A DNA stretch of 64,000 bases. Source: Pseudomonas sp. 31-12. Lineage in GTDB: Bacteria; Pseudomonadota; Gammaproteobacteria; Pseudomonadales; Pseudomonadaceae. The notes under the pieces are model-generated. The model worked only from the letters and a program-made list of their open reading frames with translations, was not told the DNA's origin and did not search any database. Both the position numbers and the translations under genes were made by a program. Location of the stretch: positions 4,898,001 to 4,962,000 of the forward strand of contig NZ_CP029482.1 in NCBI RefSeq assembly GCF_003151075.1, given 5' to 3'. Positions 27,275 through 36,304 of the stretch are shown piece after piece (within the stretch, counting starts at the first letter, position 1; every line of letters starts with the position of its first letter).

Positions 27275-28696
27275 TCATTTGCGTGAGGCTACTTTCTGCC
27301 CCTGGGGCTCCAACGACTCCCTTTCACGATCGAACGCCAGGTAATACTTGTTCACGCTATTAACATAGCTGACGGCGCCCATTCCCACCTGCTCCATGGC
27401 AATGCGTTCGACCTGGAAGAACCACTGATTGGGATTCAAGCCTCGCCGCCGGGCTTCGGCGCGCATGCCCTGCACTCGTTCCGGCCCCATGTTGTAGGCC
27501 GCCAGCACGAACGCCATGCGCTCGCGTTCGTTGAGTTTGGGGCTTGCAAAGAACTTGCGACGGATCATCGCCAAGTACTTGGCACCGGCCTGCACATTGG
27601 CGTCGAGGTTCTGAATGTTGTTGACCCCGACGCGCTGGGCTGCGGACGGGGTGATCTGCATCAGCCCGGTGGGGCCGCTGCCGCTACGGGCGTTGGGTTG
27701 CAACGCCGACTCCTTGAAAGCCAGTGCCGCCAGGTTCAGCCAGTCCATGCCTTGGGCATCGGCGTGCTTTTGCAGCACCGGGCGAAGTTTCTCCAGACGC
27801 TGCCGATCAGCCTTGGCCAAGGGATAGTGCACTTGATACAGACGGCGATAGATGCGCAGAAACGCTGCGTCCTGGTCCGACGGTTTCTTGTAGGTGGTCA
27901 GGAAACGATCGATGCTTGCGCGCAACATCGAGGCATCGCGGCGCACGAACCAGAACTCTTCGCCCGGGTCGCTGATCGCCAGCTGCTTGTCGAAGCGCAA
28001 CTTGGGCAGGATCTTGCCCCAGCGCTCGGCAATCGGCTGCTCGACGATGGTCAAGTGAAAGATCCCGCCCTGGACCATCTCCAGGACGTCTTCGACGGCC
28101 AGACTGGGATCGACCCATTCGATTTTCACCGGCGCCAGTTTGTGCAAGGCAAGTTTTGAATTGATCTGACTGACCGCGTCCCCGGCCGCACTGCCGGTGG
28201 GCAGTGCCAGGGTTTTACCCGAGAGTTGTTCGACGCGGGTGTAGCGGCGCTCACCTTTGATCCCCACCAGCACCAAGGGGATGTTGCTGGCAATCGGTTC
28301 GCTGCTGCTGACCGCATGCCCCGGTTGCAAGTCGAGCAACTCCCCCGGCGCGACCAGGTCACCCTCCCCGCGCTGCAAGGCACCGAGCAGTTGATCCTTG
28401 GCCTTGGGAATGATCTTGAGGGTGATTTCCTGTCCGTCACGGGCGTGACCGTTGAGGTATTGCTCGAAGGCGCGCAGGCGGTGGTATTCGACGCCGATGG
28501 CCTGGCCCTGGACTTCGCCAGAGCTGTTGCGGCTCTGGTTGACCAGCACCCGCAACACACGACTGCTGCGAATCTCCGCCAGGTCACGGACCTTGGCCGC
28601 CGGCACGGCTTGCAGCGGGCCGGCCAGACGTGCGACCGCCGGCATCGGCAGCAACAACGAACAGCACAGCAGTAGCAACATCGAGGGACGTGTCAT
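27275..28696 (-). CDS. membrane-bound lytic transglycosylase, MltF type
   Basis: 473 residues. Signal sequence MTRPSMLLLLCCSLLLP, then a solute-binding-protein-like domain to about 275 (VLRVLVNQSRN, GDLVAPGEL), then an SLT domain with the catalytic Glu329 in AFKESALQPNARSGSGPTGL and the GLMQITP and AAYNMGP motifs. It cleaves peptidoglycan in the periplasm to 1,6-anhydro products. Pseudomonas has two MltF-like proteins; the neighbourhood (tatD-like gene, chemoreceptor) suggests the second one, but this is from memory. Confidence 0.88.
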   Translation of the reverse strand: MTRPSMLLLLCCSLLLPMPAVARLAGPLQAVPAAKVRDLAEIRSSRVLRVLVNQSRNSSGEVQGQAIGVEYHRLRAFEQYLNGHARDGQEITLKIIPKAKDQLLGALQRGEGDLVAPGELLDLQPGHAVSSSEPIASNIPLVLVGIKGERRYTRVEQLSGKTLALPTGSAAGDAVSQINSKLALHKLAPVKIEWVDPSLAVEDVLEMVQGGIFHLTIVEQPIAERWGKILPKLRFDKQLAISDPGEEFWFVRRDASMLRASIDRFLTTYKKPSDQDAAFLRIYRRLYQVHYPLAKADRQRLEKLRPVLQKHADAQGMDWLNLAALAFKESALQPNARSGSGPTGLMQITPSAAQRVGVNNIQNLDANVQAGAKYLAMIRRKFFASPKLNERERMAFVLAAYNMGPERVQGMRAEARRRGLNPNQWFFQVERIAMEQVGMGAVSYVNSVNKYYLAFDRERESLEPQGQKVASRK

Positions 28697-28932
28697 CCAC
28701 TCTCCGGAAAGAATACTGGGCCGACCTCACGAATTTTCATGACATCGAACGACAGAAACAGAGCGCCTTTGAGCGCTGACAAAGTGCGAAAGACTGGCAC
28801 AGTGATGGCACCTTGACCACCCCGGCGTGTCTTGCGGCATCAAGAGACAGCTTTAACTCGTTGTAGTTCTTGGCTTTTCTTATAAATCTACAGCTCTGAT
28901 ATGCTTTCCGGCCTTTGGTCCGAGGTAGCACC

Positions 28933-29742
28933 ATGCAACTCATCGATATCGGCGTCAACCTGACCAACCCCAGTTTTGGTGATAAACACCAGGCCGTACT
29001 CGATCGCGCGTATGCCGCGGGGGTCTGCCAACTCGTCCTGACCGGCACCAGTGTCGAAGGCAGCGAACAGGCGCTGGAACTGTGCCGGCAGCTGGACGAA
29101 TCGGCGCAGCGGCTGTTCGCCACCGCAGGCATTCACCCACATTCGGCCAGTGACTGGAACGCTGACAGCGCCCGGCAACTGCGCAGTTTGCTCAAGGAAC
29201 CCAACGTGGTGGCCGTGGGTGAATGCGGGCTGGATTTCAATCGCGATTTCTCGCCACGCCCCCAGCAGGAAAAAGTCCTTGAGGAGCACCTGGCGCTGGC
29301 GGTCGATCTGCAGTTGCCGGTGTTCCTCCACGAGCGCGATGCCAGTCAGCGACTGCTGGAAATCCTCCGTGATTACCGCGACCAGCTGCCGGCCGCGGTG
29401 GTGCATTGCTTCACAGGGGAAAAGAAGGCGCTGTTCAGTTACCTCGATCTGGATTTGCACATTGGCATCACCGGCTGGATCTGCGACGAGCGCCGGGGCA
29501 CGCACCTGCATCCGTTGGTGAAGGAGATCAAGCGCGGGCGCTTGATGCTGGAGAGCGATGCGCCGTACCTTCTGCCGCGCAGCTTGCGGCCCAAGCCGAA
29601 GAACGGTCGCAACGAACCGGCGTATTTGACTGAAGTGCTGCGCGAAGTGGCGTTGCATCGAGGCGAAACGGAAGAGGATCTGGCTGCCCACACCACCGCC
29701 TGCGCTCGCGCGTTCTACGGCCTGCCCTCCATCCCCCAGTAA
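28933..29742 (+). CDS. tatD: TatD-family metal-dependent hydrolase
   Basis: 269 residues from ATG 28933, with GAGGT upstream. [11 protein letters not shown] at the start, [37 protein letters not shown] and [11 protein letters not shown] carry the metal ligands of the TIM-barrel TatD nucleases. The DIGVNLT start resembles E. coli TatD rather than YcfH or YjjV. It is a 3'-5' DNA/RNA exonuclease involved in repair. It stands 190 bases from the divergent mltF-like gene. Confidence 0.92.
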   Translation: MQLIDIGVNLTNPSFGDKHQAVLDRAYAAGVCQLVLTGTSVEGSEQALELCRQLDESAQRLFATAGIHPHSASDWNADSARQLRSLLKEPNVVAVGECGLDFNRDFSPRPQQEKVLEEHLALAVDLQLPVFLHERDASQRLLEILRDYRDQLPAAVVHCFTGEKKALFSYLDLDLHIGITGWICDERRGTHLHPLVKEIKRGRLMLESDAPYLLPRSLRPKPKNGRNEPAYLTEVLREVALHRGETEEDLAAHTTACARAFYGLPSIPQ

Positions 29743-29751
29743 CCACAAATC

Positions 29752-29840
29752 CCCTGTGGGAGCGGGCTTGCTCGCGAAAGCGACGAATCAGTCGACATCT
29801 ACATTGACTGTTCCACCGCCTTCGCGAGCAAGCCCACACA
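29752..29840. repeat. REP pair (inverted)
   Basis: CTGTGGGAGCGGGCTTGCTCG and, 40 bases later, CGCGAGCAAGCCCACACACA; the second arm has lost part of its outer GCTCCCAC. Located between tatD and the chemoreceptor. Confidence 0.85.
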
Positions 29841-29949
29841 CATTGGATGTGGGTGTGGTCCTTTGATCCACATCAAGTCCAGAATCCCTGCATAGCGGCA
29901 CAATGCTGGCACCTTGCCAATGCTGTTTCCGCTATCAGAGAAAACCTCC

Positions 29950-31431
29950 ATGGGTGCCTGGCTTAGCAATATCTCGCTGAAATACAAATTCTGGGCGGTC
30001 AATGCGGTCGCCTTTTTCACCACCCTCTTGCTGGTGCTGTACGCCGTGCAGCTTGAACAACAGGCTCGCAGCCACGCGGCTCAAGCGTCGGCTCAGGCGC
30101 AGGCTCGCTTGCTCAATGCCTGGCCTGACGGGCAACCGCTGCCCAAGGCCGAAAACCTGCTGACTTTCAGTCGCGGCCAGGCGCCGTTGCTGAACGAGCA
30201 GCCGGTGCTGGAACTGGCCGATGCCCATGGCTGGGTCGAAATCAATTCAATGCCGCTGTTCGGCGACAACCCGTTGATGGGCGCCGAGGTGCTTTCTCGT
30301 CCCGACGGTCAGCAGGTCGCGGTGATCGCTCATGGACCGAGCCTGAGCCAGGTATTCGGCGAACGCTTCACCCATTACGCGGTGGCGGTGTTCATCCTGA
30401 TGCTGGCGATGCTGGGCGCTTCGCAGTTGTTGATCCGCTTCCTGCTGAGTCAGCTCAACACCCTGAAAGACGTGATGCTTCACGTCGAGAAAACCGGAGA
30501 CCTGTCAGCTCGCGTGCCGCTGGCCTGCAAAGACGAAGTCGGGCAGATGGCCAATGCCTTCAATGCGATGCAGGCCGGTTACCAGCGGGTGGTCAACACT
30601 GTCGCCAGCACTGCCCGGCAACTGGATGATGGCGCGGCGCGACTGGCCTCGAGCATGAACGAGGTGCGTCACGGCATGCTTGGCCAGCAAAGCGAAACCG
30701 ATCAGGCCGCCACGGCGATCAACGAAATGACCGCCACCGTCTATCACATCGCCCAGCACGCCGGCGCCACCCGCGACCTTTCGCAAACCGCCGACACCTT
30801 GGCCGGCAGCGGGCAGGAAGTGGTCAGTCGGGTGCAGAAGTCCATCGCCGGGTTGTCCAGCGGCGTGCAGCAGACGGCCGAGATGATTCAGCGTCTGGCC
30901 GAGGACAGTCAGAAAATCAACGGCGTGGTCGGCGTGATTCACAGCATTGCCGAGCAGACCAATCTGCTGGCGCTGAATGCCGCGATTGAAGCAGCACGGG
31001 CGGGCGAAATGGGTCGCGGTTTTGCGGTGGTCGCCGATGAAGTGCGCAACCTGGCCAAGCGTGTGCAAACCTCGACCGACGAGATCACCATCATGGTCTC
31101 GGCGTTGCAGGCAGGGACCCGCGACGCGGTGGACTTCATGCAGGAAAGCTCGTTCAAGGCCGACGACTGCGTACAACAGGCCCAGGAAGCAGGCACAGCG
31201 TTGGCGCATATCACCAGCGCAGTGGCGCAGATGCGCGAAAGCAATACGCAGATTGCGGTGGCGGCCGAGCAGCAGAGTCAGGTGGCGGAAGAGATGAACC
31301 GGGCGGTGGTGAGTATTCGGGACGTGACCGAGAACACGGTTCAGCAGACGGTGGATTCGGCAGCCACCAGTAATGAATTGGCGGCGTTGGCTGGGGAATT
31401 GAACAAGGCGATCGGGCAGCTCAAGCTTTGA
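29950..31431 (+). CDS. methyl-accepting chemotaxis protein
   Basis: 493 residues. Membrane helices at about 13-33 and 144-166 enclose a short periplasmic part of about 110 residues. A HAMP segment follows, then the signalling domain with the hairpin tip [20 protein letters not shown] and [14 protein letters not shown]. The ligand is unknown; the sensor domain is shorter than a dCache domain. The start at 29950 puts the first helix near the N-terminus; ATG 29920 in frame is possible. Confidence 0.93.
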   Translation: MGAWLSNISLKYKFWAVNAVAFFTTLLLVLYAVQLEQQARSHAAQASAQAQARLLNAWPDGQPLPKAENLLTFSRGQAPLLNEQPVLELADAHGWVEINSMPLFGDNPLMGAEVLSRPDGQQVAVIAHGPSLSQVFGERFTHYAVAVFILMLAMLGASQLLIRFLLSQLNTLKDVMLHVEKTGDLSARVPLACKDEVGQMANAFNAMQAGYQRVVNTVASTARQLDDGAARLASSMNEVRHGMLGQQSETDQAATAINEMTATVYHIAQHAGATRDLSQTADTLAGSGQEVVSRVQKSIAGLSSGVQQTAEMIQRLAEDSQKINGVVGVIHSIAEQTNLLALNAAIEAARAGEMGRGFAVVADEVRNLAKRVQTSTDEITIMVSALQAGTRDAVDFMQESSFKADDCVQQAQEAGTALAHITSAVAQMRESNTQIAVAAEQQSQVAEEMNRAVVSIRDVTENTVQQTVDSAATSNELAALAGELNKAIGQLKL

Positions 31432-31436
31432 GGGCC

Positions 31437-31519
31437 CCATCGCGGGCAAGCCCGCTCCCACAGGATTAGCGCTATTTCAACATTTGCGCATTACCTGTGG
31501 GAGCGGGCTTGCTCCGGGC
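31437..31519. repeat. REP pair (inverted)
   Basis: CGCGGGCAAGCCCGCTCCCA, then CTGTGGGAGCGGGCTTGCTC, about 40 bases apart, directly after the chemoreceptor stop. Confidence 0.85.
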
Positions 31520-31663
31520 GGCGTTCCGACGATAGCGTCAGCCCGGTCAACATCAATCCCGACCATGGCCGCTATCACTTCGATAGCCAACCTTGATTCG
31601 CCGCCCTCATAAGCCAAGCCTATTCTTCAATCATGTGTTCAACATGGATCGAGGATCAGCATC

Positions 31664-32029
31664 ATGGGCAAACGTCATCCCAACCTACCCGCCTGGCAAT
31701 GGCGAGCCTACCCGGGCAATCACCAGCACCCGACCAATCTGGTGTTGCACCTGATTGCCGTGCCGCTGTTCATCGTGGCGTTTCTGTTGATTGTTTCCGG
31801 CGTGTTCGGCCTGAACTTCGCGAACTTCGCCATCGGTGTCATAGGCGTGATCGCCGCGCTGGGCTTGCAGCGCCACGGCCACAGCCTGGAGGCGCAAGCC
31901 TCCGAGCCGTTCAGTGATCGTAAAGATGCGCTGTCGCGCTTGCTGGTCGAGCAGTTCCTGACCTTCCCGCGATTCTTCCTCAGCGGCGGCTGGTGGCGCG
32001 CCTGGCGTGAGCGCCACCGTCGTCACTGA
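31664..32029 (+). CDS. Mpo1-like (DUF962) membrane protein
   Basis: 121 residues. The family pattern is visible: HPTNLVLHLIAVPLF, then two membrane helices (IVAFLLIVSGVFGL, FAIGVIGVIAALGL) and QRHGHSLEAQASEPF with the conserved histidines that bind iron. In yeast, Mpo1 is a dioxygenase of 2-hydroxy fatty acids; the bacterial role is not defined. GGAT lies upstream of ATG 31664. Confidence 0.8.
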   Translation: MGKRHPNLPAWQWRAYPGNHQHPTNLVLHLIAVPLFIVAFLLIVSGVFGLNFANFAIGVIGVIAALGLQRHGHSLEAQASEPFSDRKDALSRLLVEQFLTFPRFFLSGGWWRAWRERHRRH

Positions 32030-32827
32030 TCAGGCGAAAATCGTCACCGTTTGCCGGCTCATGGCGATCAACTGGCCGTCCGCGCGCCACAGTTTCGCGG
32101 CCGCATGACCATAGCCGTCGGCGCCATGCTCGATTTCAACCAGGTATTTACACCAGTCCAGCGTGCTTAACTCAAGCAACGGCTGGACGAATTCGATGGT
32201 CCAGGTGAGTGTGCTGCCCATCGCGGGTTTGCTCAGGTGCGGCAACAGGGCCGGTGGCCAGGCGTCCACCAGCGCCAGAATATGCGACTCGCTGACCGCC
32301 TCTTCCTTCACATCCCCGCGCAAACGCACCCAGCCGCCCATCTCGCGGGATTTGTTGCCGGTGAACGGCAGACCGCCGACACTCCAGCGCATCGCCAGAT
32401 GCTGCATGAATTCCGGGAGCACGCCTTTGATGTACGGCAGTTCCTGGCACTGCTCCCAATGTTTCATTTCAGGTGCGGGCTCGGCCGCAACCGCGACTTC
32501 GGAAGGTCGCGAGGCACCGAAGCTGCCCTGGATCAACGTCACCACTTGCCCCTTCTGCATCGCCCGGCCCAGCACCTGGCTGACGGCTTTGCCTTCGCGC
32601 AGCACATCAACCTCAAAACTGACCGGCACTTCGGGTTCAACCGGCCCGACAAAGGTGATCGCCAGCGAACGCACCGGCCGATCCGCCGGGACTTTTGCGC
32701 GCATGGCTTCGTATTGCAACGCGGCCACCAGGCCACCGAAACTGGCACGCCCTTGCGCCCATTCGGCCGGGATAGACAGCTCCAGCGGCTGGCTGCGGAC
32801 GGCGTCGAGCAGATCGGAAAAGCGCAT
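32030..32827 (-). CDS. acyl-CoA thioesterase-like, double hot-dog protein
   Basis: 265 residues. The N-terminal hot dog has GRASFGGLVAALQYEAM, and the second has the PAMGSTLTWTIEFVQPL stretch before WCKYLVEIEHGADGYGHAAAKLW and a terminal MSRQTVTIF, the usual TesB/thioesterase-like end. It presumably hydrolyses acyl-CoA in the cytoplasm. GAGG precedes ATG 32827. Its stop touches that of the Mpo1-like gene. Confidence 0.88.
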   Translation of the reverse strand: MRFSDLLDAVRSQPLELSIPAEWAQGRASFGGLVAALQYEAMRAKVPADRPVRSLAITFVGPVEPEVPVSFEVDVLREGKAVSQVLGRAMQKGQVVTLIQGSFGASRPSEVAVAAEPAPEMKHWEQCQELPYIKGVLPEFMQHLAMRWSVGGLPFTGNKSREMGGWVRLRGDVKEEAVSESHILALVDAWPPALLPHLSKPAMGSTLTWTIEFVQPLLELSTLDWCKYLVEIEHGADGYGHAAAKLWRADGQLIAMSRQTVTIFA

Positions 32828-32961
32828 GAAAACCTCGGAGCGGAAAAGGATGGAGGGATGTTAACCAGACGGCGAGGACGGCACAGCGCTTATTCCGGCC
32901 AAAGAAACTGACAGATAGGCCGTGCAGGGCTGGAACACATGATTCCATGTTCAACCCCCAT

Positions 32962-33055
32962 CCCTGTGGGAGCGAGCTTGCTCGCGATAGGGCCGTGACA
33001 TTCAACATTGATGTTGGCTGTCATGCCGTCATCGCGAGCAAGCTCGCTCCCACAG
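32962..33055. repeat. REP pair (inverted)
   Basis: CTGTGGGAGCGAGCTTGCTC and its inverse GAGCAAGCTCGCTCCCACAG. This variant has GAGCTTGCTC instead of GGGCTTGCTC, identically changed in both arms, which shows that the arms evolve together. Confidence 0.88.
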
Positions 33056-33070
33056 TGATTTGCGGTGGTT

Positions 33071-33838
33071 TCAGGATTTGAAGCAGGCAGAGCTGAGTTT
33101 GTCGAGGACGCGGTCGGCGCGTTCTTCGGCCTTGGCCATGGTGGTTTTCCAGACGGCGACACAAGGTTGCAGATCGGATTCCTGTTCAGCCTTGGCCAGC
33201 CATTGAAAACAGTCATGCCATTCACCCAGGGCACCTTGCGCAGACTTCAAGCGCTGCATCGCCGCTTCAGGTAATCGATCCAGTTCGGGATAGGCGTCGA
33301 TGCCATAGCGCACGCGCTTGATCAGCAAGCGCAAGCGATGGCGATCGTGGGCAGGATCGTGCAAAGCCTGATCGAGTTTTTTCCATTGTTTGGCCAGACG
33401 CTTTTCGACGCGTTTGCGCAAGCCCTTGAGCAAACCCTGACGCTGGGAGGCACGGAGAAAACGCGGAAAGGCGTCGAGGATCATCAACAACTGCGTCACC
33501 TCGGGGCTTGCTGCCACCGCCGGATACGCCGCAGCCATCTGCGCCATGCGTCGTTGCGCCGCCTCGGGTTGATCGTGCTTGAGCAGGTACGCCCCGAGCA
33601 CCTCGCGATCACGCAACGGCGTGGTCAGGTCGCCCACCCGGGATGCCGCCGTTTCCAGCTGCTCGACGCCGGGAAGCCCACGCAACGGCCGCAACAGACT
33701 GCGCAAACGGCGAACCGTGGTGCGCAGGTCGTGCAAGGCTTCCGGGTCGGTGCGCGCACTCAAACGCGCCTGGCACGCCAGCAGTCGAACTTCCAGACCC
33801 AGAACATGAGCCACCAACCGATTAACCAAGGCAGACAT
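33071..33838 (-). CDS. CHAD-domain protein
   Basis: 255 residues, almost entirely helical. Conserved CHAD histidines and basic residues are visible in EALHDLRTTVRRLRSLLRPL and DRHRLRLLIKRVRYGIDAY. CHAD proteins bind polyphosphate through this basic pore. There is no attached CYTH domain. A GGGAG site precedes ATG 33838. Confidence 0.88.
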   Translation of the reverse strand: MSALVNRLVAHVLGLEVRLLACQARLSARTDPEALHDLRTTVRRLRSLLRPLRGLPGVEQLETAASRVGDLTTPLRDREVLGAYLLKHDQPEAAQRRMAQMAAAYPAVAASPEVTQLLMILDAFPRFLRASQRQGLLKGLRKRVEKRLAKQWKKLDQALHDPAHDRHRLRLLIKRVRYGIDAYPELDRLPEAAMQRLKSAQGALGEWHDCFQWLAKAEQESDLQPCVAVWKTTMAKAEERADRVLDKLSSACFKS

Positions 33839-33881
33839 CGTTTGCTCCCTGAAGCGAATTTCCTTGAGCCTAGATCATGTC

Positions 33882-34160
33882 TCAACGACCAGCGCGTGAC
33901 TCACGAATATAGAAGCGCGCCTTCTCGGCCTTCTTGGTGCAGCCTTCAAAGCCTTCGAATTGCTGCTGGGTCTTGGCCGCGGTCAACAGCGACAGGGCCT
34001 TGGAGTAGCTGACGGTGCCGGCGAAACCTTCGGCCTTGGCCAGGTCCAGTTCATGCCACGCAGCATCGAGGTTGCTACCGCAGCTGTCACGGTAAGCGGT
34101 TTTGCCAGCACAACCGGCGAGTGCCAGGGCAATCAAGGGCACACAGATCCAGGCTTTCAT
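33882..34160 (-). CDS. small lipoprotein
   Basis: 92 residues from ATG 34160. Signal peptide with lipobox LALAGC. The mature part has three further cysteines (YRDSCGS, FEGCTKK) and a helical KALSLLTAAKTQQQ segment. After removal of the signal it would be a lipid-anchored periplasmic protein. The family is conserved in Pseudomonas as far as I recall; function unknown. Confidence 0.75.
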   Translation of the reverse strand: MKAWICVPLIALALAGCAGKTAYRDSCGSNLDAAWHELDLAKAEGFAGTVSYSKALSLLTAAKTQQQFEGFEGCTKKAEKARFYIRESRAGR

Positions 34161-34381
34161 CACTCACACCTCAAGAATAGGTAAACAGTCGTGCAGGTAA
34201 GACGGTCTGGCACGTGAAAAGTGCCTTGGCCCGCCGCGCAAACTTTATCGCTCGCGAGAATACCCATGTGCCGCCATGGAGTGTCGAAAAAACGACGTGT
34301 TCGCCCCACCGAGCGACCTTAGCGATTGAAGCGCGCCCCATGATAGGTGCATTGTTGAACCTTGTCAGACGAGGGCGATTC

Positions 34382-35428
34382 ATGAAAAAGCGTGTCGCAC
34401 TGGTGCTGGGCTCAGGCGGGGCCCGGGGCTATGCCCATATCGGTGTCATTGAAGAAATCGAACGGCGCGGCTACGACATCGCCTGCATCGCGGGCTGCTC
34501 GATGGGCGCCGTGGTCGGCGGGATCTACGCCGCCGGCAAACTTGACGATTATCGCGACTGGATCGAAAGCCTGGACTACCTCGACGTCTTGCGTCTGGTG
34601 GACGTCAGTTTTCGCTTGGGCGCGATTCGCGGGGAGAAGGTGTTCGGGCAGATCCGCAAGATCGTCGGCGAGATCAACATCGAAGACCTGCGCATCCCTT
34701 ACACAGCCGTGGCCACCGACCTGACCAACCAGCAGGAAATCTGGTTCCAGGAAGGTTGTTTGCACCAGGCCATGCGCGCCTCGGCGGCAATTCCCAGCCT
34801 GTTCACCCCGGTGATGCAGGGCAATCGCATGCTGGTGGATGGCGGCATTCTCAACCCTTTGCCGATCGTGCCCGTGGTGTCGAGCCATTGCGACCTGATC
34901 ATCGCGGTCAACCTCAACTCCACCAACCAGCGCCACTATCAACTGCCGGTGATTCAGCGGCCGCCTGCGTTCAAGACCCGGTTCGACAGCCTGATCAACT
35001 CTCTGGGTTCAAAATTGCCGTTCCGGCGCAAACAGGCGGAACAATTGCTCCTGCTGGAAAAGGAAGCCTTGATGGCCGAAGCGGCCGATATCAACCCCTG
35101 GATCGAATCCGCCGAACCCGAAGCCCAGCAACCGGCGGCCGCTCCTGAACGCGAAGGCGCACCGAAGTCGGCCACAGGCTCGTTCATCATCGACAACGTC
35201 GGGCCGGCGTCCTTGCTGGACCTGATCAACCAGAGTTTCGAGGTGATGCAGACGTCGTTGGCGCAGTACAAGATTGCCGGGTATCCGCCGGACATCCTGA
35301 TCAACGTGCCGAAACGGGTGTGTCGGTTTTTCGAGTTTTACAAGGCGCCGGAGTTGATCGCTCTGGGGCGGGAGATTGCGCGGGATACGCTGGATCGGTA
35401 TGAGAGTGAGCAGAATCGGGATTCTTGA
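34382..35428 (+). CDS. patatin-like phospholipase (RssA/YchK type)
   Basis: 348 residues from ATG 34382 with GAGGG upstream. Oxyanion loop GSGGARGYAHIG at 10-21, nucleophile Ser40 in AGCSMGAVVGG and catalytic Asp153 in VDGGILNPLP make a complete Ser-Asp dyad. A C-terminal variable region holds a proline/alanine-rich linker (about 250-280) before a final helical part. It probably hydrolyses phospholipids; the target is unknown. Confidence 0.9.
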   Translation: MKKRVALVLGSGGARGYAHIGVIEEIERRGYDIACIAGCSMGAVVGGIYAAGKLDDYRDWIESLDYLDVLRLVDVSFRLGAIRGEKVFGQIRKIVGEINIEDLRIPYTAVATDLTNQQEIWFQEGCLHQAMRASAAIPSLFTPVMQGNRMLVDGGILNPLPIVPVVSSHCDLIIAVNLNSTNQRHYQLPVIQRPPAFKTRFDSLINSLGSKLPFRRKQAEQLLLLEKEALMAEAADINPWIESAEPEAQQPAAAPEREGAPKSATGSFIIDNVGPASLLDLINQSFEVMQTSLAQYKIAGYPPDILINVPKRVCRFFEFYKAPELIALGREIARDTLDRYESEQNRDS

Positions 35429-35447
35429 AGTTCTTGAGCGAATCTGA

Positions 35448-35552
35448 GGGCCTCATCGCGGGCAAGCCCGGCTCCCACAGGTTTTGAGGTGATCACACAA
35501 TTTGTGAACAACTCTGATCCTGTGGGAGCCGGGCTTGCCCGCGATGAGGCCC
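35448..35552. repeat. long perfect REP-type inverted repeat
   Basis: Arms 35448-35481 and 35519-35552 are exact inverses over 34 bases, starting GGGCCTCATCGCGGGC and carrying the GGCTCCCACAGG core. The loop is 37 bases. It separates the convergent patatin-like gene and kdpE and could form a very stable hairpin in either transcript. Confidence 0.95.
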
Positions 35553-35569
35553 GATCATTTAGCAAACAG

Positions 35570-36268
35570 CTAAAGACCGCCCTCACTCAACAACCGATAA
35601 CCGACTCCCGCCTCGGTCACGATGAACCTCGGCTGAGTCGGATCATCCGCCAGCTTCTGCCGCAAATGCCCCACCACAATCCGCAGATAGTGACTGTCCT
35701 CGGTATGGGTCGGCCCCCAGATATCTTTCAGCAATTGCTGCTGTGTAATCACTCGCCCGGGGTGCCGGGCCAGTTGCGCCAGCACCGCATACTCCTTGCG
35801 GGTCAACGCGACTTCAGTGCCGTCGAGCAATACCCGGCGATAGGCCAGGTCGACGGTCAACGGGCCGAACGTCAACGCCGCTTGCTGAGCCTCGCCAACC
35901 GGCGCCTGACGCAACAAGGCCCGCACCCGGGCAAGGAATTCCTGAATACCGAACGGTTTGGTCACGTAGTCGTTGGCCCCGCCATCGAGCGCTTCAACCT
36001 TCTGCCCTTCACTGGCACGCACCGACAGCACCAGCACCGGCACTGTCGACCATTCGCGAAACTCGCGCAGCACTTGCTGGCCGTCCATGTCTGGCAGGCC
36101 GAGGTCGAGCACCAGCAAGTCGGGTTTGTTCAACGCTGCCTGGGCCAGGCCTTCGTTGCCGGTGCCGGCCTCGAGCACTTTGTAGCCTTGGGAAGCGAGG
36201 CTGATACGCAGGAATTTGCGGATTTGCGGTTCGTCGTCGATGACCAAAATGGTTGCGGTCTGGCTCAT
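35570..36268 (-). CDS. kdpE: KdpE response regulator
   Basis: 232 residues. Receiver domain ILVIDDEPQIRKFL and LLVLDLGLPDMDGQQVL (phosphoacceptor Asp in LDLGLPD), then an OmpR-type winged helix with LTRKEYAVLAQLARHPGRVITQQQLL. It is phosphorylated by KdpD and activates the kdp operon at low potassium. Start 36268 agrees with family N-termini (MSQTATILVIDDE). It follows kdpD with 36 bases between. Confidence 0.94.
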   Translation of the reverse strand: MSQTATILVIDDEPQIRKFLRISLASQGYKVLEAGTGNEGLAQAALNKPDLLVLDLGLPDMDGQQVLREFREWSTVPVLVLSVRASEGQKVEALDGGANDYVTKPFGIQEFLARVRALLRQAPVGEAQQAALTFGPLTVDLAYRRVLLDGTEVALTRKEYAVLAQLARHPGRVITQQQLLKDIWGPTHTEDSHYLRIVVGHLRQKLADDPTQPRFIVTEAGVGYRLLSEGGL

Positions 36269-36304
36269 GGTTTCCGGTCGCGGCATGGAGATGTCCAAAG
36301 GGTA

